Assembly (NCBI RefSeq): GCF_032405125.1
Contig: NC_091082.1
Span: 51,539,501 to 51,603,500 of the forward strand
From: Capricornis sumatraensis
Taxonomy: Eukaryota > Chordata > Mammalia > Artiodactyla > Bovidae
Direction: 5' to 3'
DNA: 64,000 nucleotides
Shown: piece after piece, positions 45,579 to 57,009 of the stretch
Position numbering within the stretch: position 1 is the stretch's first letter
How the letters are laid out: each line of letters starts with the position of its first letter
Program-made: the position numbers and the translations under genes
Notes under the pieces: model-generated
Databases searched by the model: none
Seen by the model: the letters and a program-made list of their open reading frames with translations, nothing else
What the model was told of the DNA's origin: nothing

Positions 45579-47307
45579 AGAAGAATGATGTGGCAGGGTG
45601 GAGGAAATACGAAGCAACACCACCAACTGGTGACTCCAGACATCACGGGGTAGAACTGGGGAAGGAGCTGCCAGAAATGGGGGAGGAGAGGAGAACCAGT
45701 GTCATCCAGGCAGAGAGGGGCTGGCCCCCACCCGCCCCCAGCCAGGTGCTTGGCACCAGATCTGCAGGTCATCTGTAGGTCATCTCTCTAAGGATGAAGC
45801 CAGGGCATGGCCCAGCCCTCACTTCTGCTAGGGCAGGAGGCACACACAGGTCTCAGGCAGAAACCCACAGCCTGAGCCCCTGCTGAGGACAGGAGAGGAA
45901 ATCCAGAAGGCTTGAGGAGAGCCATGAAGGGCCGCTGCAGTGGGGAGGGCACCCTTTTCTCACACAGGTTCCAGACAGAGAAGCCCAGCTCCTCTTTAGG
46001 ACGGCAGGGCCCTTGGAGGCTGGCTCCTGTCTGGTACCCTAGCCCACTGTTCCTCCCACCTGGCCCTGACAGCACCACCTGCAATATTCATTCTGGAGTC
46101 TGTCCCGATATATATCCCCAGGTGAACCCATGAGACATCAGGGGACAGCAGGCAGCTGGGTCCCCATCCCTGAAACCCCCCCACACCCACCCAGAGCTTG
46201 TAGCACTAAACACACTTCAAAGGGGAAAGGGGAGAACACCGAGGGGAGGAACAGAGCAGAAAAGAGACACAGACCTCCTGGGCCCCATCCAGGCCCAAGG
46301 GATCTGGGGCCCACCTTTCTCTCCAGGCCCACACCGATGGGTGGGATGGTGGCCTAGGGTTGCAGCACGCAGTTAGGGGATGAGCTGGCTGCAATGGTGC
46401 AGAGCCCGGGGCCAGAGCCAGACTGCTTGGACAGGGACCTGGCTACACCATATCGGGCCGTGACCTTGGGCTCATCAACAAACCTCATCCGTAGGTGGAG
46501 GCTAATAATAGCGCCCTTCTCATTTGGCTACTAGGGCCTCAGGACACGGTAAGAATTAGCTTTTATCATTGGGGTAAAAGAACCAAAGCTCTGAACACAT
46601 ACAGTCAATGCTCACGAGATGTGATGGGAGTCACAGAAAGCCAGGGCTCATGGGGCCGCAGCTGCTGTGGTCGACACAAGCCACACAGATGAGGGACAGG
46701 ACACAGTAAGGCCACTCGGGGGAAGAGACGGGCCTGACATGCCGGTATCCCAACTACCAGGTCAATACTGCTGATTCCTGCAGTGTTTGGTCAGCACGTC
46801 CCAGGTGTGTGCCAGGTGGCCAGCCAGGAGGTGGCCTGAAGCCTCCAGTCCAGTGGGACAGACAGAAAGATGGGGGGATGAGACGAGGCCATGGAGGGAC
46901 AGGAAAGGGAGGTGTGTTCGCTTGGAGTATGCAGCAGGAGTGGACCTTGTCGGGAAAGTCAGCAGGGCCTCCCCGACACTGCAACCACTGAGCTGAGAAC
47001 AAATGAACGGGAAGGACCAGAGGTAAAGAGAAGAGAGGAGATGAAAGCAGAGGGGGCCGCTGCTGTAAGCAGAAGCCTGATGGTCTCCACCACACTCAGC
47101 AAGGAAGCCAGCTTACCTCCCAGGGTTTACTGCCGGCCAGCGTTTTCAGTGCCTGGGCCAAGTCTACATAACCCAACTACATGCTCCCTTAGGGCAGCTG
47201 TCACCATCCGGGGCTTGCCTGCGGGCACCCTGGGGTATAGCATGGCCCAGAACTGGGCACACACAGGCTCTGAAAGGAGACTGCACACCAGCACAATCTT
47301 CTAAGCA
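45579..47307. other. intron 3, mostly unassigned
   Basis: Anonymous apart from MIR-like words at about 46,400-46,620 (gagccagactgcttggacag, gtgaccttgggctcatcaac). Confidence 0.4.
46400..46620 (+). mobile_element. MIR SINE, diverged
   Basis: The MIR order is visible but eroded: the tRNA-side box, 'ccgtgaccttgggctcatca', then 'gtggaggctaataatagcgc'. Confidence 0.6.
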
Positions 47308-47432
47308 AGCACTGGAGGGGAAAATGGCAACCCACTCCAGTATTCTTGCCTGGAAAATCTGATGAACAGAGGAGCCTGGCCGGCTACAGTCCATGGGGTC
47401 TCGAAAGAGTTGGATGCAGGCACGCACACAGC
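47308..47432 (+). mobile_element. Bov-A monomer SINE
   Basis: Only the Bov-A part is present (aaaatggcaacccactccag to cgaaagagttggatgcagg), without the tRNA-like head. It ends about 90 nt from the exon 3 donor. Confidence 0.85.
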
Positions 47433-47520
47433 ACTGGCCCCGGCTCGGGGGCCAGGCAGACCCTCCAGCCCTGTGGGCCGATGCCAAACCACTGATGCAG
47501 GGCGGGGACCGCTCACGTAC

Positions 47521-47638
47521 CTTCCGCGTCCAATGTCTCCTTCATGATGATCTCCACCCGCTCCACATGGTGCCGGTTCCAGAGGCCGTCCAGGGCCGCA
47601 CGGTTCTGGTCTCGGAAAGGCAGGATCTGGGCCACTAC
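47521..47638 (-). CDS. H6PD: H6PD exon 3: dehydrogenase domain
   Basis: 118 nt, phase 0 in (acceptor ccctggcag|gta) and phase 1 out (gaag|gtacgt). It encodes residues 207-245 plus the first base of Gly246. It includes VVAQILPFRDQNR (207-219), the segment following the catalytic DHYLGK of exon 2, and WNRHHVERVEI (226-236), a conserved core strand of the G6PD family. Neighbouring exons continue the frame exactly. Confidence 0.97.
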
Positions 47639-49128
47639 CTGCCAGGGAGGAAGACTGTGGAGCTGTGGGTTTCTCCTGGGACCAACAGGGAATCCTGACC
47701 CCACGAAAGGGCCTGCCACCTCTATCCCACTCAGAGGAGACACTCTCGGGAGCAACAGTCCCCGGATGCCAGGCCTTCACAGCCCAGTAAGGACTCGAGA
47801 ACCTCTCAGTGACCTCCACAGGGTTAGCAGCATTTTTTTTTTCTTTGCCAAGAAAGAAAACATTTAAGATTCTCCACCTTCTATTGATGCTTCTGAACTG
47901 TGGTGCTGGAGAAGACTCTTGAGAGTCCCTTGGACTGCAAGGAGATCCAATTAGTCGATCTTAAAGGAAATCAGTCCTGAATATTCATTGGAAGGACTGA
48001 TGCTGAAGCTGGAACTCCAATACTTTGGCCACCTGATGGGAAGAACTGACTTACTGGAAAAGACCCTGATGCTGGGAAAGATAGAAGGCAAGAGGAGAAG
48101 GGGATGACAGAGGATGAGATGGTTGGATGGCATCACCAACTCAACAGACATGAGTTTGAACAAACTCCAGCAGATAGTGAAGGACAGGGAAGCCTGGTGT
48201 GCTTCCCTGGGGTCCAAAAGAGCCTGGTGTGCTTCCACGGGGTCTAAAAGAGTGAGACACAACTGAGAGACTGAACTGAACTGATCTTCTGTTACCATCC
48301 ATTTTTAATAAAAGAAAGGTGTTTTAACACTAAAAATGGAGCAAGAAAAGTCTCAAATTGAATACCATCCAGTATTTTTTTTCCTAATTTTCCCCTAAAC
48401 AAGTGAAAAGGACAGGCACTGGTCTAAGGGCTTATCTTTGGAACACTGCAGCTCCAAAGAGAGCTGGACACAGGGCGATGCCTCCACCCCAGATGACTCC
48501 GTGGTGCCCCCCATGTGGCCCTGGGCCCGTGGCCTGGTCAGGGCCAGAGAACACACGTGCTTGTGTGTTTTCTGCTCTGGTTGCCAGGAAGAGGTGTCCT
48601 AAGGGGCCCTGAGGGTCTGTTCAGATTGAACTGGCGAGCTGACCAGCCTCACCCAGGAGGCCAGCCCCTTGCTTCGCCACAGGGCCTGGATGAGAAGCAA
48701 GGACTCAAAGAGTCCCTATCCTGTTTTAAGATCTCGTTACCAGGCTTCTGGCTCAAAACAGAACCTGGAAAGGAAAAGGTGTTAAGAAAAGGTAGATGGG
48801 TGCGGAGTAACGTGGTTCATTCTAATTCTCAGAGCATGCCCACCCAAAAGCCGGGCCCAGACCCGAGAGTCTCAGGGCCCCCTCGGGACAGAACACGGGG
48901 CCAGACTGGGAAACAGAAGCCACGATACACAAAAGAACAGGACGCACGGACAAGGGCCAAGCAGTCCTGCCGTTGCCACTCATCTCCTGCCCAGAGTAAA
49001 GACCACCAAGGGAGCCCAGATCTCACGATGGCTTTGGGGCCAGCTCCACAGCCAGTGGTGCCGCCCTGAGGTCGGGGTCTTACCTACCCCAGCTCTCCCC
49101 ACCCTGCAGGCTCCGGGCTGCGGCTCAC
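47639..49128 (-). other. H6PD: H6PD intron 2
   Basis: A 1,490-nt intron with donor cag|gtgagc and acceptor ggcag|gta. It holds a sense-to-plus BovB fragment at 47,883-48,284. 48,285-49,128 is anonymous. Confidence 0.93.
47883..48284 (+). mobile_element. BovB LINE 3' fragment
   Basis: Sense, from 'attgatgcttctgaactgtg' to 'ctgaactgaactga'. A 'cctggtgtgcttcc' word is duplicated inside it at about 48,193 and 48,223. Confidence 0.88.
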
Positions 49129-49765
49129 CTGCTTGCCTAGGTAATGGTCCACCCGGTACATCTCCTCTTCCCGGAAAAAGCTCCCCAGTTCTGCGGCCAG
49201 CTGTTGGGCAGAGTGGAGGTCACGGCCAAAGGGTTTCTCCAGCACGACGCGCAGCCAGGCGCCGGGGCCTGGTCGGCAGCTGCTGTTGATGTTGCGGGCG
49301 ATGTCCACGTAGGCAAAGGGCGGCACCGAGAGGTAGAAAATTCGGCCGGTCTCCCGGAGGCCTTCGTGCTCGACCTGGGCCTCAATGTCCTTGCTCAGGG
49401 CCAGGTAGTCCTCGGGCGTCTTCAACTGGCGGTACTCACTCAGCTGCTGGAACTGAGACTTTAGTTCAGCACAGTGACCCGAGGCCATGTCCCCGGGGCA
49501 GGACAGGGACTCCAGGACCTTGGCGATGGCCTCCTGGCCCTGCTCGGTGCTCGTCAGAGCAGTCCCGTGGAAGCGAAAATGGTGGCCCTTCCCCACCTCC
49601 TCCAAGTACAGATGGAACAGGCCCTGCCACAGGTACTTTCTGGCCAGGTCCCCGGTGGCTCCCAGCAGGATGATGGAGACCTGTCTGGGGAGATCCTGAG
49701 CCTGCAAACCGCTGAGCAGGGCCACGCACATGGCTGCCATGAGCATCTTCCAGACACCTGGGCGC
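49129..49765 (-). CDS. H6PD: H6PD exon 2: start region, signal peptide, NADP-binding and catalytic motifs
   Basis: The exon runs from 49,765 (after tttcctag) to 49,129 (cag|gtgagc). From the ATG at 49,746-49,744 it encodes residues 1-206. A hydrophobic leader (residues 3-14) ends LQAQ; cleavage near 17 is inferred. The nucleotide-binding signature GATGDLARKYL is at 29-39, LEKPFG at 169-174 and the active-site RVDHYLGK at 198-205 with the catalytic His201. The sequon NSS is at residue 154. The ATG used by the human reference protein is GTC here, so translation from exon 2 must start three codons later, or further upstream in exon 1. The 19 nt of exon 2 before the ATG stay open in frame. Confidence 0.95.
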
Positions 49766-50226
49766 CTAGGAAAGACAGAGAAGCAACAAGGAAGGATCAG
49801 ACATGGCCCGGTGGCTGCGATGTTGGGGGGTTACACATTCTTAGGTTATCAAACATTTCCTGCCTGGCAAGGAACAGCCACCTGTTTCGCAGGAAAATGT
49901 TTCAGTTGCACAGCTTCCCTCTCCCTCCTCACAGCCTGGCTTCTGTGCACCCAGTGGGCTGGGTGCCTGCCCTGTAAGCAGAGATAACGCCACTTGCTGG
50001 AGGGGGGCCGTTCTGTGCAGGAGCGGCAGCCCCCAGCGAGGCCCCAGTGTGGTTGTGCGCTTGGAGCCGTCCACTCTACGACCAACACCAGTCTCATCCG
50101 TAAGCACAGGTGGCCGGGGTCATCAGAGCAGCAGGCCATGGTCTTAGATGATGACCTGGAGCTGGGGGGACATTGTCGCCCCCTCACTTCTCCGTCTGCT
50201 CTTCCCAAATCTATTGGGCTCCAAGC
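49766..50226. other. intron 1 next to exon 2, no repeat recognised
   Basis: A long pyrimidine tract (minus strand) precedes the exon 2 acceptor. The rest is anonymous. Confidence 0.5.
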
Positions 50227-50368
50227 ACAAAATGACCACTAACATTTTTTTTTTTCTGGCCACTCGGCATGCAGGATCTTCCCTGACCAGGGACAGAACC
50301 CATCCCCCTGCACTGGGAGCACAGTCTTAGCCATAGACTGCCAGGGAAGTCCACAAAATGACCACTAA
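50227..50368 (-). mobile_element. CHR-2-type SINE with perfect 16-bp TSD
   Basis: A reverse CHR-2 copy at about 50,243-50,352. acaaaatgaccactaa occurs at 50,227-50,242 and again at 50,353-50,368, identical in 16 of 16 bases. Confidence 0.93.
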
Positions 50369-50374
50369 TCATTG

Positions 50375-50625
50375 CTGCTGCACTGTGATCAAAAACTCGG
50401 ATTCTGGAACCAACTGAGTTTGAGTCCCAGCTCAACCCTGACCTTGAACAATTATTTAACCTCTCTGTACCTCAGTTTCCTCATCAGAAATGACGGTATT
50501 CATGGTCCCTACACCAGAGGGCTATTAAAAGGAGAAAATGAGTGACTGATGAGAAGGTCTTGGACAATGCCTACCACCTATTAAGCACTAGATAAGTGGT
50601 GGCTATCATTATGGGACTAGAATGG
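50375..50625 (+). mobile_element. MIR SINE
   Basis: Good MIR order: 'actcggattctggaaccaac', 'gagtcccagctcaaccctga', 'tttaacctctctgtacctca', 'gtttcctcatcagaaatgac', 'caatgcctaccacctattaa'. Confidence 0.82.
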
Positions 50626-50629
50626 GTTA

Positions 50630-51120
50630 GCATACATTATAGTGTATGTTAACAGCAGCAAACACTGAATGCTGGCATGTGCCAAACACTGAGCTAACTA
50701 CTTCTGTGCACAAGATTTCCCTGAATCCAGACAAGAGCCTTGCAAAGAACCAGTGGAGGGGGGACTTCCCTGGTAGTCCAGTGGCTAAGACTCTGGGCTA
50801 CCACTGCAGGAGGCCCAGGTTCGATTCCTAATCAGGGCACTAGATCCCATATGCTGCAACTAAGAGGTCACATGCTGCAACTAAAAATCCTGCATGCTGC
50901 AACGAAGATCGAGGATCGCAGATCGCATGTGCCACAACTGAGACCCAGCGCAGCCAAATATATATTACAGAAAAAAAAGAACCAGTGAAGGAGTGCTAGC
51001 ACAGTCCCCCACTTCTAGAGATAGACAAGCTAAGGCTCAGGCAGGTGAAAGTCCTGTGGTGAGAAAGTGGGGGAAGCTGGGCAGGCATCTGGCTCCTTGG
51101 CTCCAGAGCTGATGGGCAGG
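50630..51120 (-). mobile_element. MIR-type SINE split by CHR
   Basis: Reverse MIR words (tgtgccaaacactgagctaa; then gacaagctaaggctcaggca) lie either side of a CHR insertion. The 16-mer aaagaaccagtgRagg at 50,744-50,759 and 50,976-50,991 (one difference) is the target-site duplication. Confidence 0.75.
50760..50975 (+). mobile_element. CHR-type SINE nested in MIR
   Basis: Head (ggggacttccctggtagtcc), a body with repeated 'catgctgcaact' units and a tail 'atatattacagaaaaaaa'. Confidence 0.88.
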
Positions 51121-52484
51121 AATTACACACTATGGTCTCCCCGAGGTTAGTCTAACTTCTTGGGTAGTTTTCAGTCTCATCTGAAGCAGCTGACATGCAG
51201 GAGAGGTGAGGCCCCAGACCTGTCACTGATGCACCAGAGGGTTTGATTCCCAGCTCAGACTGAGGCTCTAGGGCTGGATATGTTCAATTCTTACTCCCTG
51301 GCTCTCCCATTCTCCAAATCCCTGCCAAGGTCAGTGCTTTGAAGGAAAGACAGAAGGAATGGGCAGGAACGTGACACAGCGCTCAGACCTAGGTCAGGGG
51401 CCTGGGGCCCAGCCTGGGGTGTGGGAGGACTGAAGAAGGAACGAGGATAACTGGCTTGGCACAATTATATGGCAGGTGTTCTCCCAATAAAGGGTTAAAA
51501 CAGTCTTCAACAATGAGGTGCTGGTCTAGTTATACAGATGGGGAAAATGAGGTTTAAAGAGACAGAAGGAATTCTGAAAAGGCCCTGCAGACCTCCCCTC
51601 ACCCCAACACCATCTGCTGTATTGAGGGACCAGATCTGCCCCCAACTCTGACGTCAGACCCCTTCCCCTCACTCTGCCTTTTCCTTCTTTCCCCACCTCT
51701 CTTGAGATTCATCTCCAACATGGCCTGGGTTAGTGGCCAAACCAAGATAGGACCCAGCAACAGCGTCTGCACCAGAATCTACAGGCACCAGACCTTCCCA
51801 TCATGGGAGGTCTAACTGAAGGACCAAGGGACCACACGCATGGCACCCCCAGCCTCCTCTTCCACTGTCCATCATTGGCACTCGTGCCCAAATTCAGACT
51901 ACAGGGCCATTCAGCTTTCCAATCCCTATCCCTGGCCTGTCAAGCACTTCCTTCTTAACTGGCAAACCGCCCCAGTCTGGAGGGAAGGAAAAGCTGCAAG
52001 GTCAGTGCGGGAAAGAGGCAGCGAGAAATCTGAAGCCCAGGCAACAGCCTGGAGCAGGAGCAGCAGCCAGCTGGCAGCCGCGTCTCGGAGCTCCTGATCG
52101 GACACTGGCAGCCAGAGGTCTGGACGGGCCTGTCGTGGCAGGTGAGGGAGCTCCGAGGACCAGCACTGCTACCCCCACCCCAGGAGACGGCAGAAAACCT
52201 GAGCCGACCCCTGGGCCTCCATGTAACCCTGTTCTGACTCTGAAGTCAGCTGCAGTCTTCTCTGCCCAGCCCTCTCCGGGCTCCCAGAGCTCAGGTTAGA
52301 TGCCCTTATCTCTTGCTTACGTCCCCAGCCTCCTTTAAACAAATACACATCAGAAATATCAGTTATTGCAACACGGCCGCTTACTCTGTGGTTGCTAAAC
52401 AACAAGGGAACAACCCTTTCCTAAATGAGTCAGGAGGGGAGCAGTCCTGAATGTCTGGTTTTCTTATTACCATGTCTTTTAACC
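51121..52484. other. intron 1, 1.4 kb with no repeat recognised
   Basis: Repeat-poor and GC-moderate intronic sequence. It could hold regulatory sites, but I cannot support any specific one. Confidence 0.4.
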
Positions 52485-52640
52485 TTAACAGCATTTCTCA
52501 AACTTCAGTGTGCTTATGAGTGTGCTTATGAATCTCTTGGAGAACTCTTTCAAAAATGCAGATTCTGGGGCAGAGGATCTGGGGATGGGGCCTAAGGTGC
52601 CAAGAGCCCACCGTGAGAAGCAGGGTCTGGAATGCTAAGT
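52485..52640 (+). mobile_element. MER5-like DNA transposon fossil
   Basis: 'catttctcaaacttcagtgt', 'ctcttggagaactctttcaa' and 'aaaatgcagattctggggca' are the usual words of MER5-type hAT remnants. No terminal repeats were delimited. Confidence 0.65.
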
Positions 52641-52703
52641 GGTGAAGCCGAGTCAGGGCCAGTGTCAGAGGGGAGCATCAGGTTTGATTCGGCTGCAGTG
52701 TTG

Positions 52704-52932
52704 TTCAAAATGCATGTGTGTATATGTGTGTTAAGTAGCTTCCATCATGTCTGACTCTTTGCAACCCCATGGACTGTAGCCTGCCAAGCTCCTCTGTCCA
52801 TGGGATTCTCCAGGCAAGAATACTGGAGTGGGTTGCCATGCCCTCCTCCAGGGGATCTTCCCTGACCCAGGAATCAAAACCAGATCTCCGGCACTGCAGG
52901 CAGATTCTCCAGGAAAGACCCTTCAAAATGCA
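52704..52932 (-). mobile_element. Bov-tA SINE with 11-bp TSD
   Basis: A reverse full-length copy, flanked by ttcaaaatgca at 52,704-52,714 and 52,922-52,932. Confidence 0.9.
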
Positions 52933-53459
52933 CATTTCTGCCTCCTACTGCCTTCACCTCGGACCCCAGTGGGCCCAGGGCGGGTGCACACACGGGCATT
53001 TCAAAGCCACCTTGAATGTTGGCGATGGACCCATCCCCCTGCAAAACCTGGTTACTAATGACCTCAAGACTAATAATACCTGACATCTACCAAGCAGTCA
53101 GCGTGTGCCAGATGACGTAAATGCATGTTCTCAACCCTCCCTCCACACAGCGCTGGGAAGGAGTCCTGCAAGGATCCCATTTCACAGATGAGCAGACAGC
53201 AGGCCAAGTCCACTGTCCAGTTCCAGAGCCCAAGGCCCCAGGCACGGTGTGAAATGGCTCCCCAAGTGGAATGGAGGAAGGTGGCCTTTGGGTCAGAGGA
53301 CCTGGGCTTAAGGCCATGTCTGAGCTCTGTGTGGTCCAATCAAGTTACCTTGTCAGTCCTCCCCTATCAAACGGGCTAACACCCCCCAAACTAAATGGAG
53401 GTTTGCAAAGACTAGCTGAGATGATACCAGTGACAAAAACCCTATACAAATGCGGAATT
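52933..53459. other. intron 1, MIR-like traces only
   Basis: Reverse MIR-like words at about 53,060-53,220 (cagtcagcgtgtgccagatg, ggatcccatttcacagatga). Otherwise anonymous. Confidence 0.4.
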
Positions 53460-53735
53460 AGGGACTTCCCTGGTGACCCAGTGGCTAAGACTCCTCGCTC
53501 TCAAAGCAGGGAGCCTGGGTTCGATCTCTGGTCAGGGAACTAGACCCCACACGCCACAACTAAGACCCGGCGCGTGTGTGCGTGCTCAGTCACTGCAGTC
53601 TTGTCTGGCTCTGTGTGACCCCATGGACTGTAGCTCGCCAGCTCCTCTGTCCATGGAATTCTCTAGGCAAGAATACTGGAGTAGGTTGCCATACCCTTCT
53701 CCAGAAGACCCAGTACAGCCAAATGCATATATATA
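53460..53735 (+). mobile_element. CHR-2-type SINE split by Bov-tA
   Basis: CHR-2 runs 53,460-53,571 up to 'aactaagacccggcg' and resumes at about 53,705 with 'agacccagtacagccaaatg'. The repeated aagaccc(R)g at the break fits a target-site duplication. Confidence 0.82.
53572..53704 (-). mobile_element. Bov-A/Bov-tA fragment nested in CHR-2
   Basis: Reverse Bov-A sequence from 'gtgtgtgcgtgctcagtcac' to 'ttgccatacccttctccag', without the tRNA-like part. Confidence 0.85.
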
Positions 53736-53740
53736 TATTG

Positions 53741-53975
53741 GTTTCCCAGGTGGCGCAGTGGTAAAAAATCCAACTGCTAATGCAAGAGACCCAAGTTTGA
53801 CCCCTGGGTAGGGAACATCTCCTGGAGGAGGAAATGGCAACCCACTCCAGTATTCTTGCCTGGGAAATCTCATGGACAGAGGAACCTGGTGGGCTACAGT
53901 TCATGGGGTTACAAAGAGTCAGGCATGACTGTGCACATACACACTGCATGCATACACACACACACACAAACGCCA
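53741..53975 (+). mobile_element. Bov-tA SINE with CA-rich tail
   Basis: A sense copy, head 'ggtttcccaggtggcgcagt', ending in 'catacacacacacacacaaa'. With 53,572-53,704 it forms an inverted pair of Bov-A sequences separated by about 125 nt. Confidence 0.88.
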
Positions 53976-54952
53976 AGTTAATTAATGTACAGTGGCCCCT
54001 AACCCTGCCCAGCATGGCATCAGGCTGCTGCAGCTGCCAGGAAAACCTGTGCTGCCCCCTCCTCTCAGGAGCTCCAGAGCCCAGCGCTGCAGACAGTACG
54101 GGACACGCCCAGACGTCTATGTAACACCCCCCTGCTTGCCCTTACACCCTGAGAAGGGTACACAGGTATACAGATGTCCTCTCTGTTGCCCCGACAGAGG
54201 AATAAACAGGCTCCGAGAAGTCCAATTCCATCAAAGTCATGACCAGGCTCCCAGCCCCTGGAGAAGAGGTAACAGGGATCAAGGCTCCACGGCCACCTGT
54301 GGCCTAAACCGCTCTCGAGCTGCAAGCCTCTCCTTCTGAAGGATTTTCTGAAAAACTTTCTCCTGCTTCCTTGCCTCCTCTGAGAGCAATGGGCTATGAA
54401 ATACATCTCTTAAGATCACATACTTGAACTTGGCCAAAAAAACACGGAAGTGGCATTCCAACGGCCAGTCCTGCTATGAACTGCATCTGTGTTTAATTAA
54501 TAAATAAGAAAACCAGGAGTGCAATGTATGAGCCACTCCGGGACAGGAGGACAGTGTATTCAACTGTGGACTGGAACACGTGGTGATTAGTACACAAAAG
54601 TGTCTAAACACCTTGTAACCTTGAACTTGCATGTTCCTTGCTGGGAACTGCAGTTTCCCCACCTGTGGAGAGGCAGCTAGAGGAGCTTGACAGCACTTTC
54701 CTCCCAGTAAACTCTGTTTTCCAAGGAAAGGAGATAACCTCTCTATTACATGGGAGATGGCCATCACCTTTCTGAAGGCAGTTTAGGCCAGGAAATACAG
54801 GACTGAAGTAGGAAGCACGGAACTGATAACTGAGAGTCACTCAGAAGTTAAAAGGCCAAGCTCCCTGAAGCTCTAACTTCAGTGTGTGGAGGATGCAATC
54901 TCATTTACAATTATTATTCCAAATACTTGCCAGCAGCATGCACATTCGTGCA
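53976..54952. other. intron 1, no repeat recognised
   Basis: Anonymous intronic sequence of about 1 kb. Confidence 0.4.
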
Positions 54953-55160
54953 TGCGAAGTCGCTTCAGTTGTGTCCAACTTTTTTTGACCCTATGGACCA
55001 GACCCTGCCAGGCTCCTCTGCCCAAGAAATTCTCCAGGCAAGAATACTGGAGTGGGTTGTCATGCCCTCCTCCAGGGGATCTTCCCAACCCAGGGATCAA
55101 ACCCACATCTCTTACATCTCCTGCTTTACGCAGGTGAGTTCTTTACCACTGGCTCCCCCC
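54953..55160 (-). mobile_element. Bov-tA SINE
   Basis: A reverse full-length copy from 'cgtgcatgcgaagtcgcttc' to 'ttctttaccactggctcc'. Confidence 0.9.
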
Positions 55161-56245
55161 TTGCTACAAAGTGAGGTGGGGCAGAGGCTTCTTCCAGGGT
55201 GTGGCAGGCTCATCCAAGAGTCGGGACGGGCCAGCCCACATCCAGAGTCCAGGGCAGCACTCGCTACCCCCAGCACCAGGGTGAGGGGTTCCTACTGGGC
55301 CTCCTGGGAGACTCACCTTTTAAAGTGCGGCTCTGCTGACATCCCCAAAGCTGCGAGCATGGACGTGGCCAGCCAGAGGGTACGGGCCAGAAGCGGGGTT
55401 CCCAAGCGAGGGAGGCAGACGTGGGGCGCACCCAGGACCAGTCTCAGCACAGCCCCGCCCTGGACAGGCACTCGGGCGGCAGAGCTGGTTCTGGGAAACC
55501 ACGGGAGGAAGCAGCTCTGACCCTCTGGCCCCAGCAGGCAAGGGGCGGGAGAAAGGAGCCGAGAGGTGGACGCCAGCGGCTATTGGCACTCTGTCCCTTC
55601 CCTGGTGCCACATCCACATCTTTGACCTCTGCCTTCTATTTGCCCGGCAGGGGGAAGAGGAATTTTCTTCAAATCACAGCTCATGAGCTTGGCATTTTTT
55701 ACAAGAGCGTGTGGGAGTGAAACGAAAGTTCAAAGTGAAGAGGAGTTTTTGCCGAAGTACAAAGGGATGTGCTGGTCCCTTCTACACTGGCCAGCTCCAG
55801 TAGGTTTCCCACACTCTTCTCTGTGCTCTGAGCCTTCTGCACAGACACCCCCACGTGGAGGCAAGTCAAACCTGTCATCGTCACCTGTGACCTGCATTCA
55901 ACCCCTTGGGGCTAGACAGGGGACAGAACCCCAAGATCAGCTCTGAGACCATTTCCCCCCCTAAACTCATATAATTCTTGTTACCATCACCTCGGGGGTC
56001 AGTATTTGGTCCCTACAATTCAAATGGTGTGTGAGAGCCATCACATATCTGCATGAGAAATTCAATTCCTAAATTTTCAGGAATTTGTCAAGTCAGTTGT
56101 TAAACACGGCCCCTATTAGAACCAAATTACACGAATTTAGAATCAAATAAGCTATATTAAAAAACAAAGATATTAAACACTCAATACTCCCTCATTGACT
56201 TACTTCATATTACTATTATCTCTCCTCTTGACATTATTTAACCTA
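55161..56245. other. intron 1, no repeat recognised
   Basis: Anonymous, GC-rich to about 55,600 and then AT-richer. Confidence 0.4.
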
Positions 56246-56557
56246 TTCCATCTGCTGTTGTTCAGTCACAAAGTCATGTCCAACTCTTTGCGACCCCATG
56301 GACTGCAGCACACCAGGCTCTTCCGTCCTCCACTCTCTCTCGTAGTTTGCTCAAATTCATGTCCACTGAGTCCGTGATGCTATCTAACCATCTCATCCAC
56401 TGCTGCCCCCTTCTCCCTTTGCCTTCAATCTTTCCCAGCATCAGGGTCTTTCCCAAAGAGTCAGCTCTTCGCATCAGGTAGCCAAAGTATTGGAGCTTCA
56501 GCATCAGTCCTTCCAATGGATATTCAGGGTTTGTTTCCTTTAGGATTGACTGGTATC
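56246..56557 (-). mobile_element. BovB LINE 3' fragment
   Basis: A reverse BovB 3' end (ctgttgttcagtcacaaagtc at its 3' terminus), running to 'tcctttaggattgactgg'. Confidence 0.87.
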
Positions 56558-57009
56558 TATAAGGTGAAGATATTCTGTAATGGTGTGCTTGAAACTGACC
56601 GGCGTGGGAACATTTATTTATGCGGCAGATGTCGGCAAATGCTATCAAGCTGGATCCTGGCCACCAACCGCCATCCCTTCCAGAGGTTGTTAAACATTTA
56701 CCAATACACAACTGCCTGTACACCAAGCTGCTATTTCCAGTCTGGACTTTCTCCCCCTAAACTCCCGTCTCACACAGTCAACTGTGACTGTGACACCAAC
56801 AGCTGGATGTCTACAAGATGTACCACATTAAAAAAAAACTGACTTATCTCCCAAATGCTCCAAACGCAGGTCGCCCATCCTCAGTAAATGGCAACTCCCC
56901 CCTTCCAGGGGCTCAGGCCAGAGATCTTGGGGCATTTGATCTGACAGCAAGTCCTATGGTTTCTATCACCAACATTTACCTAGAATACAACTACTCACCA
57001 TTCTCACCA
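56558..57009. other. intron 1, no repeat recognised
   Basis: Anonymous intronic sequence. Confidence 0.4.
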
